DNA of 5,532 bases from Candidatus Margulisiibacteriota bacterium (GTDB taxonomy: Bacteria > Margulisbacteria > WOR-1 > JAUWWO01): positions 1-5,532 of the forward strand of contig JAUWWO010000043.1 in assembly GCA_030616825.1 (NCBI GenBank), written 5' to 3'. This document shows, in pieces, positions 1-5,532 of this stretch (the first letter of the stretch is position 1; the number at the start of each line of letters is the position of its first letter). The notes below the pieces were generated by a model. The model was not told the DNA's origin. It searched no databases and worked only from the letters and a program-made list of their open reading frames with translations. The position numbers were made by a program, and so were the translations under genes.

Positions 1-1
1 G

Positions 2-679
2 AAGGAATTTAAATTGAAGATGCCAAAGGATCATCCGGCAAAGGAAATAGCAGGTCGTGAGGTAACATTTTCCGTAACACCGAGAAAGATCTCCAGAAAG
101 GAACTTCCAGAGCTTGGAGATGAATTTGCAGAACGCATATCAGGTGCTCCTTCATTTGAAAGTTTAAAAGAGGACATAAAGAAGCGACTTGGTGAGGATA
201 AGAAGCTAAGGATTGAAGCAGAACTTAAAAACCGATTAATAGAAGGGGTAGCAGCAGGGATTTTAGCTGATACCCTTCCTGGTATGATCCGGAGAGAGAC
301 GGACCTCATGATTGATGAAATGAAAAGTTCACTGGCAAGGGACAAGCTCTCCCTTGAGGACTATCTGAGGATGACTAAGAAAGCAGAGAAGACCTTACGC
401 GACGAATTAAAAAAGGGGGCCCAGGCCCGTGTCCGGTCTAAACTGGCACTGCGTGCTGTTGCAGAAAAGGAGAAGTTAGAGGTAACGGGAGAAGATGTAG
501 ATTCTGAATTGGATGTCTTGGCAAAAAGTAGCGGCCAGACTCCTGAGAAGTTTAAGGCCACTGTGGGTGAGCCCGGCCTGGAGTATATAAAGGACTATCT
601 ATTGAGAAGAAAAGCGCTAGAGTATATAATGTCAAAGGCGAAGATAATTGAAAAGAAAAAAAGGAGGGGTAAAAAATGA
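2..679 (+). CDS. tig: Trigger factor, C-terminal part (5'-truncated by window edge)
   Basis: Trigger factor is the ribosome-associated chaperone that receives nascent chains at the exit tunnel. The reading frame is open from base 2, so the TTG at 14 and the ATG at 20 are internal codons, not starts. The visible 225 residues begin in the last strands of the FKBP-type PPIase domain: a K-M-P-K-D-H-P stretch, then A-G-R-E-V-T-F-S-V, then the conserved [11 protein letters not shown] that leads into the C-terminal domain. The rest is a charged, helix-rich segment as expected for the chaperone cradle and arms, ending in a lysine/arginine-rich tail (E-K-K-K-R-R-G-K-K). By comparison with E. coli trigger factor (432 residues), roughly 200 N-terminal residues, including the ribosome-binding domain, lie left of the window. 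The TGA stop overlaps the clpP start. Family assignment is confident; intactness of the N-terminus cannot be judged. Confidence 0.93.
   Translation, partial: KEFKLKMPKDHPAKEIAGREVTFSVTPRKISRKELPELGDEFAERISGAPSFESLKEDIKKRLGEDKKLRIEAELKNRLIEGVAAGILADTLPGMIRRETDLMIDEMKSSLARDKLSLEDYLRMTKKAEKTLRDELKKGAQARVRSKLALRAVAEKEKLEVTGEDVDSELDVLAKSSGQTPEKFKATVGEPGLEYIKDYLLRRKALEYIMSKAKIIEKKKRRGKK
661..679 (+). promoter_or_regulatory. clpP ribosome binding site and ATGA stop/start overlap
   Basis: A near-perfect Shine-Dalgarno, AAGGAGGGG at 661-669, sits 6 bases before the ATG at 676 and lies inside the last codons of tig. The clpP ATG (676-678) and the tig TGA (677-679) share the tetranucleotide ATGA, a classic arrangement for translational coupling by ribosome termination and reinitiation. 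Together these fix the clpP start. Coupling itself is inferred from the layout. Confidence 0.85.
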
Positions 680-1305
680 AAGAAAAGTTTCAAACTGTGG
701 TTCAAATGGTCGTTGAACAAAGTGCGAAAGGGGAGAGGGCATATGATATATATTCGAGGCTACTGAAGGAGCGCATAATTTTTATGGGAAGTCCTCTTGA
801 TGACGAGGTTGCGAATATAATAATTGCCCAGCTTCTGTTTTTGGAGGCAGAGGATTCTTCAAAGGATGCTTATATGTATATAAACTGTCCCGGAGGGGTA
901 GTTACTGCCGGGCTGGCGATTTACGATACGATACAATATATAAAGACACCGGTGTCCACCATATGCATCGGGCAGGCAGCGAGCATGGGTGCGCTGCTCC
1001 TCACTGCTGGAAGCAAGGGCAAACGCTATACGCTGCCGAATTCCAGAATGATGATACACCAGCCGCTGGGTGGAGCGCAGGGACAGGCAACAGACATAGA
1101 GATACAAACCCGTGAGATTATCAGGGTCAAGAAGCTCATCAATGAGATATTTGCAAAGCACACCGGGCAGCCACTTTCGAAGATAATGAAAGATACGGAT
1201 CGAGACTTTTACATGACCCCTGAGCAAGCGGTTGAATACGGCTTGATCGATGAGGTAATTGAGATCCGAAAATTAAAGAAAGCCGCCGAAAAAGGGTCAA
1301 AATAA
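676..1305 (+). CDS. clpP: ATP-dependent Clp protease proteolytic subunit ClpP
   Basis: ClpP is the serine peptidase that forms a double-heptameric barrel and degrades proteins unfolded by a Clp ATPase (ClpX, ClpA or ClpC) in the cytoplasm. This is a full-length 209-residue protein of normal family size. The catalytic triad is visible: Ser103 in GQAASMGA, His128 in MMIHQPLGG, and Asp177 in DTDRDFY. Other family landmarks are [18 protein letters not shown] (19-36), the glycine-rich oxyanion loop at 69-74, QGQATDIEI (135-143) and EYGLIDEVI near the C-terminus. The start at 676 is supported by the strong ribosome binding site. Only about ten residues precede the conserved VVEQ block, so any propeptide is very short. 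Two positions differ from what I recall as near-invariant in the family: Cys71 where INSPGG has Ser, and Gln10 where the N-terminal loop usually has Pro. The next gene is lon, not clpX, so the unfoldase partner is not supplied by this operon as far as visible. Confidence 0.97.
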   Translation: MKEKFQTVVQMVVEQSAKGERAYDIYSRLLKERIIFMGSPLDDEVANIIIAQLLFLEAEDSSKDAYMYINCPGGVVTAGLAIYDTIQYIKTPVSTICIGQAASMGALLLTAGSKGKRYTLPNSRMMIHQPLGGAQGQATDIEIQTREIIRVKKLINEIFAKHTGQPLSKIMKDTDRDFYMTPEQAVEYGLIDEVIEIRKLKKAAEKGSK

Positions 1306-1335
1306 AACTTAAGACTATTCTATGGAGAAGTTATG
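1306..1335 (+). promoter_or_regulatory. clpP-lon gap with lon ribosome binding site
   Basis: The 27-base gap (1306-1332) holds a GGAG Shine-Dalgarno core at 1324-1327, 5 bases before the ATG at 1333. There is no room for a gene, no GC-rich hairpin with a T-tract, and no convincing promoter. Co-transcription of clpP and lon is the natural reading. Confidence 0.7.
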
Positions 1336-3819
1336 TCGGGTCCAGTCTCTAAACCGGATAAAGATAGGCCTGAGAAGCTATCCGAGTGGAAGGAGGAACT
1401 TCCACTCATCCCCCTTCGGAACATGGTTGTATTTCCTCAGATGATTGTGCCGCTGTTCATTGGCAGATCAAAATCCGTTAAAGCTCTTGAAGAGACACTG
1501 GCAGCCGAACGCATGGTCGTATTTGCCTCGCAGCGTAGCGAAGAGATTGAGGAGCCCGGTCCAAAAGACATCTGTCCCATTGGGACCTTAACAGAGATAA
1601 TCCAGATGCTGGAGCTGCCCGATGGCACTACAAAGATACTTGTCGAAGGGGTAGCCCGTGCACGCATTGAAGAATTTACACAGGAGTCCCCGTATTATCG
1701 GGTTAAAATCTCCCGCATAAGTGAGCCCGAAGAGGTGACGGTGGAGATTGAGGCACTGATCCGGCTGGTGATAAAACAGTTTGAAAGTTATGTTAAATTA
1801 AACAAGAGGATCCCGTCGGAAACATTGCTCTCTATCATAAACATTGAGAATCCAGGAAGGCTTGCCGATCTTATTGCTTCTTATCTTGTGCTTAAGGTGG
1901 AGGAGAAACAAACAATACTCGAGGCCATATCTCCGGAGCAGAGGCTTAAGAAACTTTCACAGGTCTTGGATAAGGAGGTAGAGGTTCTTGAAGTTGAGCG
2001 CCGTCTTCAGGGCAGGGTGCGCAAGCAAATAGAGAAAGTACAAAAGGAGTATTATCTCAAAGAAAAACTCAGAGCAATACAGGAAGAGCTTGGCGAGGAG
2101 GAGGAGGAAGCTCTTCAACCTGAGATAGCGGAGTATAAAAAAAAGATAGAAGCGGCAAAACTTCCATCCGAGGTTAAGGAGAAAGCCGGGAAGGAACTTG
2201 ATCGCTTGAGCAAGATGCCCTCAATGGTCGCCGAGGCCACAGTCATCCGCACATACCTTGACTGGCTTGTGGAACTTCCATGGAAGAAAAAGACGAAGAG
2301 CAAGCTCGATATAGCCAGTGTGGAAAAGATCTTGGACGAAGATCATTATGGACTGGAAAAGGTGAAGGAGCGGATCCTTGAGTATTTTGCAGTAGTTAAG
2401 CTTACCGGGAAAATGGGAGGTACTATTCTTTGTCTTGTTGGCCCTCCAGGGGTAGGCAAGACTTCAGTCGGGAGCTCAATCGCTCGAGCCATGGGAAGAA
2501 AATTCCTTCGTGCTTCACTTGGAGGAATTCGTGATGAAGCGGAAATACGCGGGCACAGAAGAACGTATGTGGGGTCCATGCCCGGCAGGATTATCCAGTC
2601 GATCCATAAGGTTAAGGTAAACAATCCGGTTTTTCTTTTGGATGAAGTAGATAAGCTGGGCATGGACTTTCGAGGGGATCCTGCAGCAGCATTGCTTGAG
2701 GTTCTTGATCCAGAACAGAATAAAGAATTCAGCGATCATTACCTTGATGTCCCTTTTGACCTTTCTGATGTTTTCTTTATTACCACTGCTAATACTGTCG
2801 ACCCGATCCCCAGGGCACTACGGGATCGTATGGAGATAATTGAGATGTCCGGGTACACCGAGGAGGAAAAGCAGGGGATTGCCAAGGGGTTTTTAATTCC
2901 AAAAGAGATAGAGCGGCATGGCTTGAAAAAGGGCAATGTGCATTTTGAGGATAAGGCATTGCTCACGATTATAAGAGAATATACAAAAGAAGCAGGAGTC
3001 CGAAACCTTGAGAGAGAGATCGCAAAGATACTCCGGAAGGTAGCCACAGCGAGAGTGAGGGAAGGGAAAGAGGGGAAAATCACAATTACCACCGAAGCCC
3101 TTCATGAATATTTGGGCGCATCTAAATATCATTATGGTCTGGCAGAGGAGCGCGATCAGGTTGGGGCGGCAACAGCCCTTGTTTGGACTGAAGTAGGGGG
3201 AGACACAACCCCTATTGAGGTGACCATTATGAAGGGCCGGGGCACACTTACTTTGACCGGAAAGCTTGGAGAGGTTATGCAGGAATCCGGGAAGGCAGCC
3301 ATGAGTTTCGTTAGATCTAGAACGGCCGAGCTCGGGCTTGATGAGAATTTCTACAGAAAAGTGGATGTGCATATCCATGTCCCTGAGGGTGCTGTTCCAA
3401 AGGATGGACCTTCGGCAGGGATAACGATCGCTACTGCCCTTGCATCGGCACTTACAGGCATTCCTGTAAGGAAAGATGTGGCTATGACCGGTGAGATTAC
3501 TCTGCGCGGCAAAGTGCTTCCGATCGGAGGGCTTAAGGAGAAAATACTTGCTGCAAGACGTGCGGGGATAAAAAACGTCATACTTCCAGAAGAGAACAAG
3601 AAAGACCTTAAGGAGATCAAAAAAGAGATACCGTCGGACGTTAAATTCATTCTGGTGAGCGGTATGGACGAAGTACTTGAGCATGCTCTGATCCGTCAGC
3701 CAAAGGAGAAGGACAAGAACAAGGACAAGGAGAAGAGAATCCCCCCGCGGTACCCACCATCCATAGAAGAACAACCCCGCCTACGTCCTACGGACTTCGG
3801 CGGACAAGCATTCGCGTAA
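1333..3819 (+). CDS. lon: ATP-dependent protease Lon (La), with an unusual C-terminal tail
   Basis: Lon is a homohexameric cytoplasmic AAA+ protease that unfolds and degrades misfolded and some regulatory proteins; ATPase and peptidase are on one chain. The 828-residue product shows the full LonA order. The N-terminal substrate domain begins at [14 protein letters not shown] (23-36). A charged coiled region contains [19 protein letters not shown] (237-255). The AAA+ module has Walker A GPPGVGKT (370-377), Walker B FLLDEVDK (434-441), sensor-1 Asn487, an arginine finger at Arg499 and sensor-2 Arg557 in GVRNLER. The peptidase domain runs from about 595 to 785, with catalytic Ser694 in DGPSAG and Lys737 in GGLKEK; this 43-residue spacing matches E. 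coli Ser679/Lys722. The start is set by GGAG five bases upstream. E. coli Lon (784 residues) ends close to the peptidase core, but here about 38 more residues follow: a Lys/acidic tract at 791-801, then a Pro/Arg-rich segment ending in GGQAFA. That tail is compositionally unlike the rest and is treated separately. Confidence 0.98.
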   Translation: MSGPVSKPDKDRPEKLSEWKEELPLIPLRNMVVFPQMIVPLFIGRSKSVKALEETLAAERMVVFASQRSEEIEEPGPKDICPIGTLTEIIQMLELPDGTTKILVEGVARARIEEFTQESPYYRVKISRISEPEEVTVEIEALIRLVIKQFESYVKLNKRIPSETLLSIINIENPGRLADLIASYLVLKVEEKQTILEAISPEQRLKKLSQVLDKEVEVLEVERRLQGRVRKQIEKVQKEYYLKEKLRAIQEELGEEEEEALQPEIAEYKKKIEAAKLPSEVKEKAGKELDRLSKMPSMVAEATVIRTYLDWLVELPWKKKTKSKLDIASVEKILDEDHYGLEKVKERILEYFAVVKLTGKMGGTILCLVGPPGVGKTSVGSSIARAMGRKFLRASLGGIRDEAEIRGHRRTYVGSMPGRIIQSIHKVKVNNPVFLLDEVDKLGMDFRGDPAAALLEVLDPEQNKEFSDHYLDVPFDLSDVFFITTANTVDPIPRALRDRMEIIEMSGYTEEEKQGIAKGFLIPKEIERHGLKKGNVHFEDKALLTIIREYTKEAGVRNLEREIAKILRKVATARVREGKEGKITITTEALHEYLGASKYHYGLAEERDQVGAATALVWTEVGGDTTPIEVTIMKGRGTLTLTGKLGEVMQESGKAAMSFVRSRTAELGLDENFYRKVDVHIHVPEGAVPKDGPSAGITIATALASALTGIPVRKDVAMTGEITLRGKVLPIGGLKEKILAARRAGIKNVILPEENKKDLKEIKKEIPSDVKFILVSGMDEVLEHALIRQPKEKDKNKDKEKRIPPRYPPSIEEQPRLRPTDFGGQAFA
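3703..3735 (+). repeat. Lysine/acid codon tract in the lon tail
   Basis: Eleven codons alternate AAG with GAG, GAC or AAC and encode [11 protein letters not shown] (Lon residues 791-801). The codon order reads the same from both ends, centred on the AAC codon for Asn796. The purine-rich strand is low-complexity and could expand or contract by slippage. The peptide is probably a flexible charged linker after the folded peptidase domain; that role is inferred from composition alone. Confidence 0.75.
3777..3803 (+). repeat. 27-base dyad-symmetric element (hairpin) at the lon 3' end
   Basis: The sequence has the form CCGCC-TAC-GTCC-TAC-GGAC-TTC-GGCGG. The outer 5-base arms (3777-3781 with 3799-3803) and the inner 4-base arms (3785-3788 with 3792-3795) are perfect reverse complements. 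Between them is a symmetric 3+3 internal loop containing one A-T pair, and the apical loop is TAC. It lies inside the last lon codons, 17 bases before the AAGGAG that serves ileS. No T-tract follows, so it is not an intrinsic terminator. It could be a short palindromic dispersed repeat, an mRNA-stabilising hairpin, or chance. The symmetry is directly visible; function is unknown. Confidence 0.6.
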
Positions 3820-3820
3820 A

Positions 3821-3832
3821 AAGGAGATCATG
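3821..3832 (+). promoter_or_regulatory. ileS ribosome binding site and start
   Basis: AAGGAG at 3821-3826 begins two bases after the lon stop. Only three bases separate it from the ATG at 3830, which is shorter than usual; the following TTG codon at 3833 would give a more typical spacing of six. I keep the ATG because it is the canonical codon and the two choices differ by a single residue. Confidence 0.65.
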
Positions 3833-5532
3833 TTGGAATACAAAAAGACCCTTAATTTGCCCAGAACTAATTTTCCTATTAAAGCCAATCCAAAGGTTTT
3901 TGAAGAAGAGCTTCTTGAGTTTTGGAAGAAGAATGAGGTTTATGAGAGGATTCAAGAAAAAACAGCCAAATGCCCAAAGTATATACTGCACGACGGTCCT
4001 CCCTATCCTAATGGGGATATCCACTTAGGACATGCCCTGAACAAGATACTGAAGGATATCGTTGTAAAATATAAATCCATGAGTGGATTTCACTCTCCGT
4101 ATCTTCCCGGCTGGGATTGTCATGGTCTTCCAATTGAAACACAGATGATAAAGCACTTAGGCGTTGCCCGTCAGGGTATGGATATAGGGGAGTTTCGGGC
4201 CAAGTGTCATGAATATGCCATGAAATATGTGGATATTCAAAAGGAGCAATTTGTCCGGCTGGGGCTTTTGGGCCGCTTTGAGAATCCATATCTTACATTG
4301 AGCTTTTTATATGAAGAGAAAATAATAGAGCTTTTTGGAATACTTGCCGAGAAGGGTTTTATATACAGAGGGCTAAAACCCATTCACTGGTGCCCGGATT
4401 GTGAGACAGCCCTTGCAGAGGCGGAGATAGAATACGAAGATGAAAAGTCCAGCTCTATCTATGTTAAGTTTAAGGTGGCCAAGTTTGAATCGAAAAGTCC
4501 TCAGTTTAAGTTGTTGCAAGATGTAATCTCAAAAGACTTCACAAGTATAGTCATCTGGACCACAACTCCTTGGACACTTCCGGCTAACGTGGCTATTGCT
4601 CTTCATCCTGACCATGAATATTCTCTGATAAAGGCTGGTGAAGAGGTTTTTATTATTGCCCAGAAGTTAGTACAGGATTTTGTATCCAGATTAAAACTTA
4701 AAGAACACAAAACTTTGACCAGGTTTAAAGGGAAGGTTTTAGAGGGGGCCCTGTGTGAGCATCCATTTGTCGAGCGTGAGGTCATGGTGGTACTTGATGA
4801 ACTTGTAACTCTGGAGCAGGGGACAGGCGCGGTTCATATTGCTCCAGGGCATGGTCAGGAGGATTATCAGGTTGGGCAAAAATACGATCTCCCCACGATC
4901 ATGCCGATAGACTCCAGGGGCTACTTTACAAAGGAGGCAGGGAAATACGCCGGTAAGAGATATGACGAGGCAAACAAATTAATAACTGAGGATATGGAGG
5001 AGGGCGGAAGTCTTCTTCATTTAGAATTTATAAAACACTCTTATCCCCATTGCTGGAGATGCAAGAAACCAGTCATATTCAGGGCCACGGAGCAGGGGTT
5101 TATATCTGTTGACCACAAAGATTTGCGGAGGAATGCTCTCAGGGCCATAGCGGATACAAAATGGTTCCCGGCATGGGGAGAGAGCCGGATCCGAGGGATG
5201 GTGGAAGTCCGACCTGATTGGTGTATCTCCAGGCAGCGCTCATGGGGTGTACCCATTCCGGTATTTTATTGTAAGAGTTGTGGCAAGCCCCATATGACGG
5301 GAAAGTTCAACGAGGCGGTGTGTTCCCTTGTGCGAGAGAAAGGATCTTGTGCATGGTTTTCGGTAGCTGCGGAGGATATACTTCCTGCAGGATTATCCTG
5401 TGAGGGCTGCGGCGGAAAGATATTTGAAAAGGAGCGCGATATCCTTGATGTCTGGTTTGAATCCGGGGCAAGTCACTTTGCAGTACTTCTGGCCTCGAAG
5501 GAACTTAAGTGGCCTGCGGATCTTTATCTTGA
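3830..5532 (+). CDS. ileS: Isoleucyl-tRNA synthetase, N-terminal two thirds (3'-truncated by window edge)
   Basis: IleRS charges tRNA-Ile with isoleucine using ATP and hydrolyses mischarged Val-tRNA-Ile. The frame stays open from 3830 to the window end: 567 full codons plus two bases, against a usual length of 900-1000 residues. Class Ia catalytic signatures are present: ILHDGPPYPNG followed by the HIGH-type HLGH (65-68), GWDCHGLPIE (94-103) and HWCPDCETALAEAE from about 186. The CP1 editing domain shows WTTTPWTLPAN (243-253) and GTGAVHIAPGHGQEDY (331-346), with His336 and Asp345 matching the E. coli editing residues His333 and Asp342. The second half of the catalytic domain has DWCISRQRSWG (463-473), two CxxC pairs (481/484 and 524/527) that could form a zinc knuckle, and DVWFESG (540-546). 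The KMSKS loop, anticodon-binding domain and C-terminus lie beyond the edge. Gly423 and Glu544 replace residues I recall as Trp and Asp in most bacterial IleRS. Ten bases separate it from lon, so it probably shares the proteostasis transcript. Confidence 0.96.
   Translation, partial: MLEYKKTLNLPRTNFPIKANPKVFEEELLEFWKKNEVYERIQEKTAKCPKYILHDGPPYPNGDIHLGHALNKILKDIVVKYKSMSGFHSPYLPGWDCHGLPIETQMIKHLGVARQGMDIGEFRAKCHEYAMKYVDIQKEQFVRLGLLGRFENPYLTLSFLYEEKIIELFGILAEKGFIYRGLKPIHWCPDCETALAEAEIEYEDEKSSSIYVKFKVAKFESKSPQFKLLQDVISKDFTSIVIWTTTPWTLPANVAIALHPDHEYSLIKAGEEVFIIAQKLVQDFVSRLKLKEHKTLTRFKGKVLEGALCEHPFVEREVMVVLDELVTLEQGTGAVHIAPGHGQEDYQVGQKYDLPTIMPIDSRGYFTKEAGKYAGKRYDEANKLITEDMEEGGSLLHLEFIKHSYPHCWRCKKPVIFRATEQGFISVDHKDLRRNALRAIADTKWFPAWGESRIRGMVEVRPDWCISRQRSWGVPIPVFYCKSCGKPHMTGKFNEAVCSLVREKGSCAWFSVAAEDILPAGLSCEGCGGKIFEKERDILDVWFESGASHFAVLLASKELKWPADLYL

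Noticed and set aside
653..690. A-runs at the tig/clpP junction (AAAAAAAGG and TAAAAAATGA) as a programmed -1 frameshift making a trigger factor-ClpP fusion.
   Set aside because: A slip at the first run meets an in-frame TAA at 670-672 before reaching clpP. At the second run only one of two tRNAs could re-pair, and the Shine-Dalgarno is too close to act as a -1 stimulator. Simple stop/start coupling explains the layout.
1232..1260. TTGAAT followed by GGTAAT or GTAATT near the end of clpP as an internal promoter for lon.
   Set aside because: Poor match to both boxes and lies in constrained coding sequence. I also saw no CIRCE-type heat-shock operator in the window.
1306..1332. Inverted repeat AACTT/AAGTT bounding the clpP-lon gap, possibly hiding the lon ribosome binding site.
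   Set aside because: Only five mostly A-T pairs around a 17-base loop; too weak to be meaningful.
2893..3774. A 293-codon open frame on the - strand opposite lon, plus many shorter antisense frames.
   Set aside because: Shadow of the highly conserved lon coding strand; the translation is rich in Cys, His and Phe and has no recognisable domain or ribosome binding site that I can see.
3796..3819. Lon C-terminal GGQAFA as an ssrA-like degron recognised by Clp proteases.
   Set aside because: Resemblance is limited to a short hydrophobic Ala end; no specific motif supports it.
3777..3829. Hairpin at the lon end as a Rho-independent terminator before ileS.
   Set aside because: The stem is interrupted and followed by mixed sequence and a ribosome binding site, not a T-tract.
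3788..5256. Several - strand open frames opposite ileS.
   Set aside because: The + strand is a continuous, motif-complete IleRS; the antisense frames are incidental.

Overview
The window is a compact block of four protein genes, all on the + strand, with no strand switch, no RNA gene, no mobile element and no CRISPR array. In order they are the 3' part of tig (trigger factor), complete clpP, complete lon, and the 5' two thirds of ileS (isoleucyl-tRNA synthetase), which runs off the right edge. Gaps are tiny: tig and clpP overlap by 4 bases (ATGA), clpP and lon are 27 bases apart, and lon and ileS are 10 bases apart. Each downstream gene has a purine-rich ribosome binding site, and I see no convincing internal terminator or promoter. 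The simplest reading is one transcription unit whose promoter lies to the left of the window.

Functionally the first three genes form a proteostasis set. Trigger factor meets nascent chains at the ribosome, ClpP is the barrel peptidase of the Clp protease, and Lon is a self-contained AAA+ protease for damaged and regulatory proteins. The tig-clpP-clpX-lon order is common in bacteria. Here clpX is missing from its usual place, because clpP runs directly into lon. The ClpP partner ATPase must therefore be encoded elsewhere, or be ClpA or ClpC. IleRS is a housekeeping translation enzyme that appears to share the transcript.

The organism is a bacterium with moderate base composition and dense gene packing. 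The families fit many Gram-negative lineages (for example Deltaproteobacteria, Nitrospirota, Omnitrophota or other environmental clades), and I cannot place it further by eye.

The least ordinary stretch is the 3' end of lon (about 3703-3816). After the Lon protease domain ends, the frame continues into a lysine/acid tract with a palindromic codon order. It then enters a C- and G-rich, proline/arginine-coding tail containing a 27-base dyad-symmetric sequence that can fold into a hairpin. This looks like a small repeat element captured as a C-terminal tail. Secondary oddities are single-residue departures from near-invariant positions in ClpP and IleRS. I do not see a previously undescribed multi-gene system here.
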